A DNA stretch of 64,000 nt from Collimonas fungivorans (GCF_001584145.1 NZ_CP013232.1:2294001-2358000); one strand, 5' to 3'; counted from the stretch's first letter, positions 46,168 to 57,165 are shown. Numbers and translations are program-made. Notes: a model not told the origin generated them from the sequence alone.

Positions 46168-47946
46168 GTGGCAGCTATTAAATCCACAATTCCTACACGC
46201 CGCTTTGATGCGGTAATCGTTGGGGCCGGTGGTTCCGGTATGCGTGCTTCGCTGCAGTTGGCGGAAGCTGGTTTGAATGTTGCGGTATTGTCGAAAGTAT
46301 TTCCTACCCGTTCGCACACGGTGGCGGCGCAGGGCGGCATCGGCGCTTCGCTCGGCAACATGTCCGAGGACAGCTGGTACTGGCACATGTTTGACACCGT
46401 CAAGGGCTCCGATTACCTGGGCGACCAGGATGCGATCGAATTCATGTGCCGTGAAGCGCCAAAGGCCGTGTATGAGCTGGAGCACTTCGGCATGCCGTTC
46501 GACCGCAATGCCGACGGCACCATTTACCAGCGTCCGTTCGGCGGCCACTCGGCCAACTTCGGCGAAAAGCCGGTAGCGCGCGCCTGCGCCGCTGCCGACC
46601 GTACCGGCCATGCGCTGCTGCACACGCTGTACCAGCGCAATGTGCGCGCCAAGACTCACTTCTTTGTCGAGTGGATGGCGATCGACCTGGTGCGCGATGC
46701 CGAAGGCGACGTCATCGGCGTTGTGGCCCTGGAAATGGAAACCGGCGATGTCATGATCCTGGAAGCCAAGACCACGGTCATGGCTACCGGCGGCGCAGGG
46801 CGTATCTGGGCGGCTTCGACCAATGCCTTCATCAATACCGGCGACGGCATGGGCATGGCGGCGCGCGCAGGTTTGCCGCTGGAAGACATGGAATTCTGGC
46901 AGTTCCACCCGACCGGCGTGGCCGGCGCTGGCGTGCTGATCACTGAAGGCGTGCGCGGCGAGGGCGGTATCCTGATCAACGCCAACGGCGAACGTTTCAT
47001 GGAGCGTTATGCGCCTACCTTGAAGGATCTGGCGCCGCGCGACTTCGTCTCGCGTTCGATGGACCAGGAAATCAAGGAAGGCCGCGGCTGCGGTCCGCAC
47101 AAGGATCACGTGATGCTGGACCTGCGCCACATCGGCGCCGAAACCATCATGAAGCGCCTGCCGTCGATCCTGGAAATCGGTCACAAGTTTGCTAACGTCG
47201 ACGCCTTGAAAGAGCCGATCCCGGTCGTGCCGACCATCCACTACCAGATGGGCGGTATCCCGACCAATGTATATGGCCAGGTAGTGGTGCCGAAGAACGG
47301 CATCCCGAACGCAGTGGTCAACGGCTTGTACGCGATCGGCGAATGCGCCTGCGTCTCGGTGCACGGCGCCAATCGCCTCGGCACCAACTCGCTGCTGGAC
47401 CTGGTGGTGTTCGGCCGCGCGGCCGGCAACCACATCGTCGACAGCAAGCTCAAGGAACGCAGCAACAAGCCTTTGCCGGCAGATGCCGCCGACGTCGCCC
47501 TGGCGCGCCTGGCCAAGCTGGAAACCAGCACCGGTTCCGAGCGTGTGCAAGACGTGGCCGGCGATATCCGCAAGACCATGCAGCACTACTGCGGCGTGTT
47601 CCGTACCGACGAGCTGCTGCAGCAAGGCTACAAGGAAATCATGGTGCTCGACGAGCGGCGCAAGCATGTTTCGTTCAAGGACAAGTCCAAGGTCTTCAAC
47701 ACCGCACGTGTCGAAGCGCTGGAACTGGACAACTTGATCGAAACCGCCAAGGCCACCATTACTTCCGCCGCGGCCCGCAAGGAATCGCGCGGCGCCCACG
47801 CGCATCGGGATTATGAAAAGCGTGATGACGAAAACTGGATGAAGCATACCTTGTGGTACTCCGAAGGTAATCGTCTCGACTACAAGCCAGTGATCACCAA
47901 ACCGCTGACAGTTGATACGTTCAAGCCAAAGCCACGCACATTCTGA
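46168..47946 (+). CDS. sdhA: Succinate dehydrogenase flavoprotein subunit
   Basis: The 592-residue catalytic subunit oxidises succinate to fumarate. The FAD-binding Rossmann motif is AVIVGAGGSGMRASLQLAEA. The covalent FAD attachment site is His50 in TRSHTVAAQGG. Active-site motifs HPTGVAGAG, EGVRGEGGIL and GANRLGTNSLLDLVVFGRAA follow. The start is GTG at 46168, with GGAG 10 nt upstream; the open frame upstream overlaps sdhD and is rejected. SdhE, encoded downstream, would promote FAD attachment. Confidence 0.96.
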   Translation: MAAIKSTIPTRRFDAVIVGAGGSGMRASLQLAEAGLNVAVLSKVFPTRSHTVAAQGGIGASLGNMSEDSWYWHMFDTVKGSDYLGDQDAIEFMCREAPKAVYELEHFGMPFDRNADGTIYQRPFGGHSANFGEKPVARACAAADRTGHALLHTLYQRNVRAKTHFFVEWMAIDLVRDAEGDVIGVVALEMETGDVMILEAKTTVMATGGAGRIWAASTNAFINTGDGMGMAARAGLPLEDMEFWQFHPTGVAGAGVLITEGVRGEGGILINANGERFMERYAPTLKDLAPRDFVSRSMDQEIKEGRGCGPHKDHVMLDLRHIGAETIMKRLPSILEIGHKFANVDALKEPIPVVPTIHYQMGGIPTNVYGQVVVPKNGIPNAVVNGLYAIGECACVSVHGANRLGTNSLLDLVVFGRAAGNHIVDSKLKERSNKPLPADAADVALARLAKLETSTGSERVQDVAGDIRKTMQHYCGVFRTDELLQQGYKEIMVLDERRKHVSFKDKSKVFNTARVEALELDNLIETAKATITSAAARKESRGAHAHRDYEKRDDENWMKHTLWYSEGNRLDYKPVITKPLTVDTFKPKPRTF

Positions 47947-48006
47947 TTTGCCGCGGCAGGGCGGTGCACGATACCCCTGCCGCGCAATTAACAAAAAGGT
48001 ATAGCC

Positions 48007-48720
48007 ATGTCATCACGTACTTTGAAATTCAAAATCTACCGTTACGATCCCGATAAGGATGCCAAGCCTTACATGCAGGACCTGACGGTAGAGCTGCTGC
48101 CGACCGACAAGATGCTGCTGGATGCACTGCAGCGCATCAAGGCCGACGTCGACGATTCGCTGGCGCTGCGCCGCTCCTGCCGCGAAGGCGTGTGCGGTTC
48201 CGACGCCATGAACATCAACGGCAAGAACGGCCTGGCCTGCACTACCAACCTCAACGAGCTGACCGAGCCTATCGTCCTCAAGCCGTTGCCAGGCTTGCCG
48301 GTGATCCGCGACCTGATCGTCGACATGACGCAGTTCTTCAAGCAGTACGAATCGATCAAGCCGTTCCTGATCAACGACAACATCCCGCCGGAAAAAGAGC
48401 GTCTGCAAACACCGGAACAGCGCGAAGAGCTGGACGGCCTGTACGAGTGCATCCTGTGCGCATGCTGTTCGACTTCCTGCCCGTCGTTCTGGTGGAATCC
48501 GGACAAGTTCGTCGGCCCGGCCGGCCTGCTGCAAGCCTACCGCTTCATCGCCGACAGCCGCGACGAAGCCACCGGCGCGCGCCTGGACAACCTGGAAGAT
48601 CCGTATCGCCTGTTCCGCTGCCGTTCGATCATGAACTGCGTCGACGTCTGTCCGAAGGGCCTGAACCCTAACGCAGCCATCGGCAAGATCAAAGAACTGA
48701 TGGTCCGCCGGGCAGTATAA
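48007..48720 (+). CDS. sdhB: Succinate dehydrogenase iron-sulfur subunit
   Basis: A 237-residue subunit with three Fe-S clusters. The [2Fe-2S] ligands are in RRSCREGVCGSDAMNINGKN followed by GLAC. The [4Fe-4S] ligands are in ECILCACCSTSCP, and the [3Fe-4S] ligands in CRSIMNCVDVCPKGLNP. It carries electrons from SdhA to the membrane quinone site. It lies 60 bp after sdhA in the same operon. Confidence 0.97.
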   Translation: MSSRTLKFKIYRYDPDKDAKPYMQDLTVELLPTDKMLLDALQRIKADVDDSLALRRSCREGVCGSDAMNINGKNGLACTTNLNELTEPIVLKPLPGLPVIRDLIVDMTQFFKQYESIKPFLINDNIPPEKERLQTPEQREELDGLYECILCACCSTSCPSFWWNPDKFVGPAGLLQAYRFIADSRDEATGARLDNLEDPYRLFRCRSIMNCVDVCPKGLNPNAAIGKIKELMVRRAV

Positions 48721-48837
48721 AAGAGAGTAAGCAGGGCGGCGAGACTTACTAGTCTTCCCGCCCTTGTCGTTGCGGCAGTTTTAGAACTGTTTGTCGAAAG
48801 CGCCGATTGGCGATATCAAATAGAATAAGTGGGTTCC

Positions 48838-49107
48838 ATGTCTATCATCCATCAAGCCGACCCTGCCAACCGAGCCCGCCTGCGCTGGCGTGCGCGCCGC
48901 GGCCTGCTTGAAAACGACCTGATACTCACGCGTTTCCTGGATGCAAACGAAGCCAGCATGACGGACGACGATGTCGACGCTTTTTCGCGTTTGATGGAAC
49001 TGTCCGACAATGAACTAATGGATTTGCTGCTGGTCCGTAAAGAACCGGACGGCTTGCTGGATTTGCCGCAAGTGCATGCCCTGTTAGCTAGAATACGCAC
49101 TGCTTGA
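48838..49107 (+). CDS. sdhE: Succinate dehydrogenase FAD assembly factor
   Basis: An 89-residue protein of the SdhE (DUF339, YgfY/Sdh5) family. The RGxxE signature appears as RWRARRGLLENDLILTRFLD, followed by the helical LMELSDNELMDLLL. It helps attach FAD covalently to SdhA and fumarate reductase. The ATG at 48838 is favoured over a GTG three codons upstream. It lies between sdhB and gltA. Confidence 0.93.
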   Translation: MSIIHQADPANRARLRWRARRGLLENDLILTRFLDANEASMTDDDVDAFSRLMELSDNELMDLLLVRKEPDGLLDLPQVHALLARIRTA

Positions 49108-49223
49108 CAAGCTCATAAACCTGTATCTTCGCTGGCGGCGACGGCCGCGGAAGAGGTTGACCAGCTTGCAGGCGCGTCTTTTGTTTTTTGATTTAGAGTC
49201 ACCTTTTGATTGAGGAAAGAGCC

Positions 49224-50528
49224 ATGACCACCGCTGATACAAAAGCCACACTATCGTTTTCCGATGGCAGTCCATCCGTAGAATTTCCTATTTACAAGGG
49301 TACCGTCGGCCCTGAAGTCATCGATATCCGCAAGTTGTACGGCGCTACCGGCAAATTCACTTACGACCCGGGCTTCATGTCGACCGCGGCGTGTAATTCG
49401 TCGATCACCTACATCGACGGCGACAAGGGCGAGCTGCTGTATCGCGGCTACCCGATCGAGCAGCTGGCGGTCAATTGCGACTTCCTGGAAACCTGCTACC
49501 TGCTGCTGAACGGCGAACTGCCTAGCGCGGCTGAAAAGAAAAAATTCGACGCCACCGTGACCCAGCACACCATGGTGCACGAGCAGATGCAATTCTTCTT
49601 CCGCGGTTTCCGCCGCGATGCGCATCCGATGGCGGTGCTGGTCGGCACCGTCGGCGCCTTGTCGTCGTTCTACCATGACTCGCTGGACATCACCGACCCG
49701 CGCCATCGCGAGGTGTCGGCCATCCGCCTGATCGCCAAGCTGCCGACCCTGGTCGCCATGGCGTACAAGTACAACGTCGGCCAGCCATTCGTCTACCCGC
49801 GCAACGAATTGTCGTACAGCGCCAACTTCATGCACATGATGTTCTCGACGCCGTGCGAAGAGTACAAGGTCAACGACGTGCTGGTGCGCGCGCTGGACCG
49901 TATCCTGACCTTGCATGCCGACCACGAGCAGAATGCTTCGACTTCGACCGTGCGCCTGGCCGGTTCCAGCGGCGCCAATCCGTTCGCCTGTATCGCTGCG
50001 GGTATCGCCTGCCTGTGGGGTCCTGCCCACGGCGGCGCCAACGAAGCAGCGCTGAACATGCTCAAGGAAATCGGTTCGGTCGACAAGATCCCCGAGTTCA
50101 TCGCCAAGGTGAAAGACAAGAACTCCGGCGTCAAGCTGATGGGTTTCGGCCACCGCGTCTACAAGAATTTCGACCCGCGCGCCAAGCTGATGCGTGAAAC
50201 CTGCTACGAAGTGCTGAACGAGCTGGGTCTGCATGACGACCCGTTGTTCAAGCTGGCGATGGCCCTGGAAAAAGTCGCGCTGGAAGATGAATACTTCGTT
50301 TCCCGCAAGCTCTATCCGAACGTCGACTTCTACTCCGGCATCGTGCAGTCGGCGCTGGGCATCCCGACCTCGCTGTTCACGGGTATCTTCGCCATGGCGC
50401 GCACCGTCGGCTGGATCGCGCAATGGAATGAAATGATTTCCGATCCGGAACAGAAAATCGGCCGTCCGCGCCAGCTGTTCGTCGGTTCCAAGACCCGCGA
50501 CGTGCCGCCGATCGAAAAGCGCGGCTAA
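49224..50528 (+). CDS. gltA: Citrate synthase (type II)
   Basis: It condenses acetyl-CoA and oxaloacetate to citrate. The 434-residue length and the N-terminal beta domain ([18 protein letters not shown]) mark the hexameric, NADH-sensitive type of Gram-negatives. Catalytic residues lie in [24 protein letters not shown] and [14 protein letters not shown] (His, His, Asp region). The ATG at 49224 follows GAGGAAAGAGCC. A terminator follows at 50558-50586. Confidence 0.97.
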   Translation: MTTADTKATLSFSDGSPSVEFPIYKGTVGPEVIDIRKLYGATGKFTYDPGFMSTAACNSSITYIDGDKGELLYRGYPIEQLAVNCDFLETCYLLLNGELPSAAEKKKFDATVTQHTMVHEQMQFFFRGFRRDAHPMAVLVGTVGALSSFYHDSLDITDPRHREVSAIRLIAKLPTLVAMAYKYNVGQPFVYPRNELSYSANFMHMMFSTPCEEYKVNDVLVRALDRILTLHADHEQNASTSTVRLAGSSGANPFACIAAGIACLWGPAHGGANEAALNMLKEIGSVDKIPEFIAKVKDKNSGVKLMGFGHRVYKNFDPRAKLMRETCYEVLNELGLHDDPLFKLAMALEKVALEDEYFVSRKLYPNVDFYSGIVQSALGIPTSLFTGIFAMARTVGWIAQWNEMISDPEQKIGRPRQLFVGSKTRDVPPIEKRG

Positions 50529-50852
50529 GCCGGGCATGAGCAGGTAATAGCAACACAAAAACAGCGAATCCTTGGATTCGCTGTTTGCATTTATGCAGGT
50601 TATGCTATGCTCTTGTTCTGTGCTGTGTCATGCGGCCAGAAGCAGTGAAAAACGGTAGCAAAAATATGTGGTGAACGTGTTTTGAAGGGCAGGCAGCACC
50701 CGAATTCAGAAAAAAAGCAGTTGTAGCAAAGAACACATAGCAATAGAGCCCTTCCCCACAACTTGATGTGCAATCCGCTAACCGGTCAGGCCGTGTCGCG
50801 GAAGGTTATGTTAACCCGCTAATCTCGCGAAACGCGAAGAAAGGTGAGCAAG
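50529..50852. other. Intergenic region between gltA and odhA
   Basis: It contains the gltA terminator and then about 260 bp leading to odhA. No gene was seen. It probably holds the odhA-odhB-lpd promoter; no operator was recognised. Confidence 0.5.
50558..50586 (+). terminator. Intrinsic terminator of gltA
   Basis: The stem AAACAGCGAATCC/GGATTCGCTGTTT has a very short loop and is followed by a T-rich sequence. Confidence 0.75.
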
Positions 50853-53708
50853 ATGATGCAACAATACCGCTCTAATTCTTATCTCTTCGGAGGTAATGCA
50901 CCGTACATTGAAGAGCTGTACGAGTCTTACCTCGACAATCCCGGTTCAGTTGCCGACAACTGGCGTGCTTATTTCGACGCCATGCAGCACGTGCCAGCCG
51001 TCGACGGCTCCGACAAGCCTGACGTAGGCCACGCTTCCGTCATCGCCTCGTTTGCAGAGCGCGCCAAACACGGTCCTATCCGCACCATCTCCGCTTCGGC
51101 CGACGCTGAAATGGGCCGCAAGCGCGTTGCCGCAACGCAATTGATCGCTGCCTACCGTTACCTCGGTTCGCGCTGGGCCAACCTGGACCCGCTGCAACGC
51201 CAGGAACGTTCCGTACTGCCGGAACTGGAGCCAAGTTTCTACGGTTTCACCGATGCCGACATGGACATCGTGTTCAACATCAGCAACACCTACTTCGGCA
51301 CCGAAACCGCTACGCTGCGCGACCTGCTCAATTCGCTGCGCGACACGTATTGCCGTTCCATCGGTACCGAATACATGTACATCAGCGATCCGACCGAAAA
51401 ACGCTGGATGCAAGAGCGCCTGGAGTCGACCCGCTCGGCGCCGGTGTTCACCGCCGAGAAGAAAAAACACATCCTCGACCGCCTGACAGCGGCCGAAGGC
51501 CTGGAACGCTACCTGCATACCCGTTATGTCGGCCAGAAGCGTTTCTCGCTGGAAGGCGGCGAAAGCTTCATCGTGTCGCTGGATGAAACCATCCAGCGCG
51601 CCGGCGAAAAGGGCATCCAGGAAATCGTGATCGGCATGGCCCACCGCGGCCGCCTGAACGTGCTGGTCAATACCCTGGGCAAGATGCCGCAGGAACTGTT
51701 CGCCGAATTCGAAGGCAAGCACGCCGACGACTTGCCTGCCGGCGACGTCAAGTACCACCAAGGTTTTTCGTCCGACATCACCAGCCCAGGTGGCCCGGTG
51801 CATTTGTCGCTGGCGTTTAACCCGTCGCACCTGGAAATCGTCAACCCGGTGGTTGAAGGTTCGGTCAAGGCCCGCATGGAACGCCGCGGCGATGCCGACG
51901 GTTCGCAAGTGCTGCCGATCCTGGTGCACGGCGACGCCGCATTCGCCGGCCAGGGTGTAGTGATGGAAACCCTGAACCTGGCGCAGACCCGCGGCTACGG
52001 CACGGGTGGCACGGTGCATATCGTGATCAACAACCAGATCGGCTTCACCACTTCCGATCCGCGCGATTCCCGTTCCACGCTGTACTGCTCGGACGTGGTC
52101 AAGATGATCGAAGCGCCGGTGCTGCACGTCAACGGCGACGATCCTGAAGCGGTGGTGTACGCGACCCAGATCGCGCTCGACTACCGCATCGAGTTCAAGA
52201 AAGATATCGTGGTCGATATCATCTGCTTCCGCAAACTGGGCCACAACGAGCAAGATACGCCGGCGCTGACCCAGCCGCTGATGTACAAGAAGATCGGCCA
52301 GCATCCAGGCACTCGCAAGCTGTACGCGGACAAGCTGGTGGCGCAAGGCACCATCGGCACTGACGATGGCGACGCCATGGTCAAGGCCTTCCGCGATGCG
52401 ATGGACGCCGGCAAGCACACCATCGATCCGGTCATCACCAACTTCAAGAGCAAATACGCGGTCGACTGGCTGCCGTTCCTGAACCGCAAGTGGACCGATG
52501 CTGCCGACACCTCGGTGCCGGTGACCGAACTGAAGCGCCTGGCCGCACGCATCACTACCGTGCCGGAAAACTTCAAGGTCCACGCGCTGGTTGAAAAAGT
52601 ACTGAACGACCGCGCCGCCATGGGCCGCGGCGAGCTCAACCTCGACTGGGGCATGGGCGAGCACCTGGCTTACGCTTCGCTGGTGTCGTCGGGTTATGCG
52701 ATCCGCCTGACCGGCCAGGATGCCGGCCGCGGTACTTTCGTCCACCGCCACGCGGTGCTGCATGACCAGAACCGCGAGCGCTGGGATGCCGGCAGCTATA
52801 TTCCGCTGCAAAACGTCTCCGACCAGCAAGCGCCGTTCAAGGTGATCGATTCGGTCTTGTCGGAAGAAGCGGTGCTCGGTTTCGAATACGGTTATTCCAC
52901 CGCGGAGCCAAACACGCTGACCATCTGGGAAGCCCAGTTCGGCGACTTCGCCAACGGCGCGCAAGTCGTGATCGACCAGTTCATCAGCTCCGGCGAAGTG
53001 AAGTGGGGCCGCGCTTCCGGCCTGGTCATGATGCTGCCGCACGGTTACGAAGGCCAGGGTCCTGAGCACTCGTCGGCACGCCTGGAACGTTACCTGCAGC
53101 TGTGCGCAGACAACAACATGCAAGTGGTGCAGCCGACTACCGCAGCGCAGATCTTCCATCTGCTGCGCCGCCAGATGATCCGCCTGTTCCGCAAGCCGCT
53201 GGTGATCATGACGCCGAAATCGCTGCTGCGTAACAAGGATGCCGGTTCGCCGTTGTCCGACTTCACCAAGGGCAGCTTCCAGACCGTGATCGGCGAGGTC
53301 GACGACAAGATCGATCCTAAAAAGGTCAAGCGCGTCATCGCTTGCTCCGGCAAGGTGTATTACGACCTGGTCAACGCCCGCAAGGAACGCGGCCAGACCG
53401 ACGTCGCAATTATCCGTCTGGAACAACTGTATCCATTCCCGCACAAGGCGTTTGCTGCCGAGCTGAAGCAGTTCCCTAACTTCAACGAGCTGGTATGGAC
53501 CCAGGACGAGCCGCAGAACCAAGGTGCATGGCTGCAGATCCAGCACAACATTTTTGAAAACCTGGACGAAGGCCAGAAGCTTGCCTATGCAGGCCGTCCA
53601 GCCAGCGCATCGCCGGCGGTCGGTTACTACGACAAGCACTATGCGCAGCAAAAAGCGTTGCTGGATACGGCATTTTCCAAGCTCAAAGGCTTTGTTCTGA
53701 CAAAATAA
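50853..53708 (+). CDS. odhA: 2-Oxoglutarate dehydrogenase E1 component
   Basis: This ThDP-dependent decarboxylase is the first enzyme of the 2-oxoglutarate dehydrogenase complex. The 951-residue protein has the N-terminal E2-binding segment (NSYLFGGNAPYIEELYESYL), the HRGRLNVLVNTLGK motif, and the ThDP/Mg2+ motif around VHGDAAFAGQGVVMETLNLA with NNQIGFTTSDPRDSRST. Active-site motifs such as HGYEGQGPEHSSARLERYL lie near the C-terminus. I chose the ATG at 50853, with AAGG 8 nt upstream (AAGGTGAGCAAG); a GTG at 50844 is the alternative. odhB and lpd follow. Confidence 0.97.
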   Translation: MMQQYRSNSYLFGGNAPYIEELYESYLDNPGSVADNWRAYFDAMQHVPAVDGSDKPDVGHASVIASFAERAKHGPIRTISASADAEMGRKRVAATQLIAAYRYLGSRWANLDPLQRQERSVLPELEPSFYGFTDADMDIVFNISNTYFGTETATLRDLLNSLRDTYCRSIGTEYMYISDPTEKRWMQERLESTRSAPVFTAEKKKHILDRLTAAEGLERYLHTRYVGQKRFSLEGGESFIVSLDETIQRAGEKGIQEIVIGMAHRGRLNVLVNTLGKMPQELFAEFEGKHADDLPAGDVKYHQGFSSDITSPGGPVHLSLAFNPSHLEIVNPVVEGSVKARMERRGDADGSQVLPILVHGDAAFAGQGVVMETLNLAQTRGYGTGGTVHIVINNQIGFTTSDPRDSRSTLYCSDVVKMIEAPVLHVNGDDPEAVVYATQIALDYRIEFKKDIVVDIICFRKLGHNEQDTPALTQPLMYKKIGQHPGTRKLYADKLVAQGTIGTDDGDAMVKAFRDAMDAGKHTIDPVITNFKSKYAVDWLPFLNRKWTDAADTSVPVTELKRLAARITTVPENFKVHALVEKVLNDRAAMGRGELNLDWGMGEHLAYASLVSSGYAIRLTGQDAGRGTFVHRHAVLHDQNRERWDAGSYIPLQNVSDQQAPFKVIDSVLSEEAVLGFEYGYSTAEPNTLTIWEAQFGDFANGAQVVIDQFISSGEVKWGRASGLVMMLPHGYEGQGPEHSSARLERYLQLCADNNMQVVQPTTAAQIFHLLRRQMIRLFRKPLVIMTPKSLLRNKDAGSPLSDFTKGSFQTVIGEVDDKIDPKKVKRVIACSGKVYYDLVNARKERGQTDVAIIRLEQLYPFPHKAFAAELKQFPNFNELVWTQDEPQNQGAWLQIQHNIFENLDEGQKLAYAGRPASASPAVGYYDKHYAQQKALLDTAFSKLKGFVLTK

Positions 53709-53746
53709 TCGGCGTCTTGTCTAATCGACGTTTTATCTAATTAGTT

Positions 53747-53794
53747 GGGGACAGAGTAATTCGCCACGCTACGGTGGCTCTTAAACTCTGTCCC
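53747..53794. repeat. REP-like 48-bp element, copy 2 (inverted relative to copy 1)
   Basis: It begins GGGGACAGAGTAATTCGCCA and ends in CTTAAACTCTGTCCC. It is the reverse complement of 44028-44075 with one mismatch. It lies in the odhA-odhB gap, inside what should be a single transcript. Confidence 0.85.
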
Positions 53795-53822
53795 ACAATA
53801 GGCATGAATATCGGAGAATTAA

Positions 53823-55082
53823 ATGGCTCTTCTAGAAGTAAAAGTTCCGCAGCTGTCGGAATCGGTTGCTGAAGCGACCCTGTTGACATGGCATAAAAAA
53901 ATCGGCGACGCTGTCAAGCGCGACGAGAACCTGATCGATATCGAAACAGATAAAGTGGTGCTCGAACTGCCGGCGCCGGCCGACGGCGTGATCGTCCAGC
54001 TGCTCAAGGGCGACGGCAGCACCGTGGTGGCGGATGAAATCATCGCAGTGATCGACACCGATGCGTCGGCCAAGGTCAGCCCGATGGAAGTGGCAGCCGT
54101 GCCGGTGCCGCAAAGCGGCAACGCGCCGACGCCAATCGCCGCGCCTGAACTGCAATCGAAATCGGCTGCCGGCATCGCCATGCCTGCTGCGGCTAAACTG
54201 CTGGCCGAAAACAACCTGACGGCGGCGCAAGTCGACGGCAGCGGCAAGGACGGCCGTGTCACCAAGGGCGACGCCCTGGGCGCCATCGCCAACAAGCCGG
54301 CAGCACCAGCACCGCTGGCAGCCGCTCCAGCCAAGCCGGCTCTGCAGCAAGTCGCAGCGCCGACCAAGGCCAACCTGGACGACCGTCCGGAAGAGCGCGT
54401 GCCGATGAGCCGCCTGCGCGCACGTATCGCCGAGCGCCTGGTGCAATCGCAGTCGACCAACGCCATCCTGACGACATTCAATGAAGTCAACATGCAGCCG
54501 GTGATGGACCTGCGCACCAAGTACAAGGACAAGTTCGAAAAAGAACACGGCGTCAAGCTGGGTTTCATGTCGTTCTTCGTCAAGGCTGCGGTTGCGGCGC
54601 TGAAGAAATACCCGATCGTCAATGCCTCGGTGGACGGCAACGACATCGTCTACCACGGTTATTTCGACATCGGCATCGCAGTCGGTTCGCCGCGCGGCCT
54701 GGTGGTGCCGGTATTGCGCGACGCCGACCAGATGTCGATCGCCGACATTGAAAAGAAAATCGGCGAATTCGGCGCCAAGGCCAAGGACGGCAAGCTGACG
54801 CTGGACGACCTGACCGGCGGTACTTTCTCGATCTCGAACGGCGGCACTTTCGGTTCCATGCTGTCGACGCCGATCATCAACCCGCCGCAATCGGCAATCC
54901 TGGGCGTGCATGCGACCAAGGACCGCGCGGTGGTTGAAAACGGCCAGATCGTGATCCGTCCGATGAACTACCTGGCAATGTCTTATGATCACCGTATCAT
55001 CGATGGTCGTGAAGCCGTGCTGGCCCTGGTAGCGATGAAAGAAGCGCTGGAAGATCCGGCGCGTCTGTTGCTGGACCTGTAA
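53823..55082 (+). CDS. odhB: Dihydrolipoyllysine succinyltransferase (E2)
   Basis: The 419-residue E2 core of the 2-oxoglutarate dehydrogenase complex. An N-terminal lipoyl domain has the lipoylated Lys44 in [13 protein letters not shown]. An Ala/Pro-rich linker precedes the E3-binding domain ([22 protein letters not shown]). The catalytic domain ends with the conserved [13 protein letters not shown], whose His and Asp are catalytic. The single lipoyl domain and the motif pattern favour succinyl rather than acetyl transfer, matching the odhA context. Confidence 0.96.
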   Translation: MALLEVKVPQLSESVAEATLLTWHKKIGDAVKRDENLIDIETDKVVLELPAPADGVIVQLLKGDGSTVVADEIIAVIDTDASAKVSPMEVAAVPVPQSGNAPTPIAAPELQSKSAAGIAMPAAAKLLAENNLTAAQVDGSGKDGRVTKGDALGAIANKPAAPAPLAAAPAKPALQQVAAPTKANLDDRPEERVPMSRLRARIAERLVQSQSTNAILTTFNEVNMQPVMDLRTKYKDKFEKEHGVKLGFMSFFVKAAVAALKKYPIVNASVDGNDIVYHGYFDIGIAVGSPRGLVVPVLRDADQMSIADIEKKIGEFGAKAKDGKLTLDDLTGGTFSISNGGTFGSMLSTPIINPPQSAILGVHATKDRAVVENGQIVIRPMNYLAMSYDHRIIDGREAVLALVAMKEALEDPARLLLDL

Positions 55083-55269
55083 GTCTCAAACCTCGCCAGG
55101 CGAGAGCGCCCTGACTCTGTTGTTTCCTAGGGAAAAATGGAGCAGGGCGCGTCGTTTAGGCGGCTAAGTAAATGATGAGCGCCTTGTGACTGTGATTTAC
55201 TGCGGGCCGGCTGTCCGAGTTGGCGGCAGGTGGCAATGAGTTGGCAAGGCAATAATTCGAAGGATGGAA

Positions 55270-56697
55270 ATGAGCAAACAATTTGATGTCGTCGTGATCG
55301 GTGGCGGTCCCGGCGGGTATATTGCAGCAATTCGCGCCGCGCAACTGGGTTTCAATACCGCCTGTATCGATGAATGGAAAAATGCCAAGAATGGCCCTGC
55401 GCCGGGCGGCACCTGCACCAACGTCGGCTGCATTCCATCCAAGGCATTGCTGCAATCCTCCGAACACTACGAACACGCCGGCCATGCGTTCGCCGACCAC
55501 GGCATCGAAGTCAAGGGCCTGGGACTGAACCTGGGGCAGATGCTGGCGCGCAAGGATAGCGTCGTCAAGCAGAACAACGAAGGTATCCTGTACCTGTTCA
55601 AGAAGAACAAGGTCACCTTTTTCCATGGCCGCGGTTCTTTCGTCAAGGGCGATGCCGGCGCTTACGAAATCAAGGTCGCCGGCGCTGCCGAAGAAACCAT
55701 CACTGCCAAACACATCATCCTGGCTACCGGATCCAATCCGCGTGCCTTGCCAGGCACTCCGTTTGACGAAAAACTGATCCTGTCGAATACCGGCGCACTG
55801 GCAATTGACGCGGTTCCGGCTAAACTGGGTGTTATCGGCGCCGGTGTGATCGGCCTCGAAATGGGCAGCGTCTGGCGCCGCCTCGGTTCGGATGTCAGCG
55901 TACTGGAAGCGTTGCCGACTTTCCTCGGCGCAGTGGACGAGCAGATCGCCAAGGAAGCCAGCAAGCTGTTCACCAAGCAAGGCTTGAAGGTCAGCCTGGG
56001 CGTCAAGATCGGCGCCATTACGGCCGGCAAGAATGATGTCACGGTGGAATATGTCGACGCCGCCGGCGCGGCGCAAAAAGCGGTGTACGACAAGCTGATC
56101 GTGTCGATCGGCCGTATTCCCAACACCATCGGCCTGAACGCCGAAGGCGTCGGCCTGCAGCTGGACGAGCGCGGCTTCATCGCCGTCGACGGCGACTGCA
56201 AGACCAACCTGCCGAACGTCTGGGCGGTGGGCGACGTGGTGCGCGGCCCGATGCTGGCGCACAAGGCTGAGGAAGAAGGCGTAGCGGTTGCCGAACGTAT
56301 TGCCGGCCAGCACGGCCACGTGAATTTCAATACAATTCCATGGGTGATCTACACTTCGCCGGAAATCGCCTGGGTCGGCAAGACAGAACAACAACTGAAG
56401 GCAGATGGAGTAGCATACAAGGCAGGCACTTTCCCGTTCCTGGCGAACGGACGGGCGCGTGCCTTGGGTGATACCTCAGGCATGGTGAAGTTCCTGGCGG
56501 ATGCCAAGACCGACGAAATCCTGGGTGTTCACATTGTTGGACCAATGGCGTCAGAACTGATTTCAGAAGCCGTGGTGGCGATGGAATTCCGTGCATCTGC
56601 GGAAGACATCGCCCGTATCTGCCACGCGCACCCGTCCTTGTCGGAAGCGACCAAGGAAGCGGCGCTGGCAGTCGACAAACGGTCCCTGAATTTCTAA
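55270..56697 (+). CDS. lpd: Dihydrolipoamide dehydrogenase (E3)
   Basis: This 475-residue flavoprotein reoxidises the dihydrolipoyl group of E2 with NAD. The FAD motif [20 protein letters not shown], the redox disulfide Cys49/Cys54 in [13 protein letters not shown], the NAD motif [17 protein letters not shown] and the C-terminal [14 protein letters not shown] (active-site His and Glu) are all present. ATGs occur at 55264 and 55270. AAGG at 55260-55263 suits only the second, so I chose 55270. Confidence 0.97.
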   Translation: MSKQFDVVVIGGGPGGYIAAIRAAQLGFNTACIDEWKNAKNGPAPGGTCTNVGCIPSKALLQSSEHYEHAGHAFADHGIEVKGLGLNLGQMLARKDSVVKQNNEGILYLFKKNKVTFFHGRGSFVKGDAGAYEIKVAGAAEETITAKHIILATGSNPRALPGTPFDEKLILSNTGALAIDAVPAKLGVIGAGVIGLEMGSVWRRLGSDVSVLEALPTFLGAVDEQIAKEASKLFTKQGLKVSLGVKIGAITAGKNDVTVEYVDAAGAAQKAVYDKLIVSIGRIPNTIGLNAEGVGLQLDERGFIAVDGDCKTNLPNVWAVGDVVRGPMLAHKAEEEGVAVAERIAGQHGHVNFNTIPWVIYTSPEIAWVGKTEQQLKADGVAYKAGTFPFLANGRARALGDTSGMVKFLADAKTDEILGVHIVGPMASELISEAVVAMEFRASAEDIARICHAHPSLSEATKEAALAVDKRSLNF

Positions 56698-56708
56698 GGG
56701 AGAAGCAT

Positions 56709-57137
56709 ATGCGCGATTCGTTATCACCGTTGATATTGTCGTTAGGCCTTGCATTGTCCGGCTGCGCGACTACAGCGTCGGATAACGGCCGCGTGCAGAT
56801 CGAGGCTACATCCGACAGCCAGCAACTTTCCGGCGCCCGCTGCGTGGTGAAAACCGACAGCAGCCGCTGGAATGTGGTCACGCCCGGTAATGTCCTGATC
56901 GTTGAAGCCGATGGCGACCTGCATGTGGTTTGCAACAAGCCCGGCTATCGCACCTCGGAAGTGGTGTACCGCGCTCCCCCGGGGCTGAACTCTCCAAGCA
57001 TCGGCATCGGCGCTACCGGCGGCAGCGGCGGCATAGGCGCGGTCGGCCTTGGTTTGGGGGCAAACCTGCCGCTCAGTTTCGGCGGCAAGGAAAAAGCCTA
57101 CCCTAGCCGGGTACAAGTTGAGATGGGGCGGTCATAG
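56709..57137 (+). CDS. Putative lipoprotein (142 aa)
   Basis: The signal peptide ends in lipobox LSGC (Cys19). A beta-rich domain follows with two cysteines (ARCVVKTDSSRWNVV...LHVVCNKPGY), and then a Gly-rich tail (about 100-130). No family is recognised with certainty. It starts 11 bp after lpd, and AGGGAGAAGCAT gives a good ribosome site, so it is co-transcribed with the odh operon. It ends at a terminator (57166-57193). Confidence 0.7.
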   Translation: MRDSLSPLILSLGLALSGCATTASDNGRVQIEATSDSQQLSGARCVVKTDSSRWNVVTPGNVLIVEADGDLHVVCNKPGYRTSEVVYRAPPGLNSPSIGIGATGGSGGIGAVGLGLGANLPLSFGGKEKAYPSRVQVEMGRS

Positions 57138-57165
57138 TTGCTGGATGTACTGCCTGGTTTGACGT

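Noticed and set aside
50946..53651. 901-codon minus-strand open frame
   Set aside because: It is the mirror frame of odhA, with no family motifs; odhA is certain.
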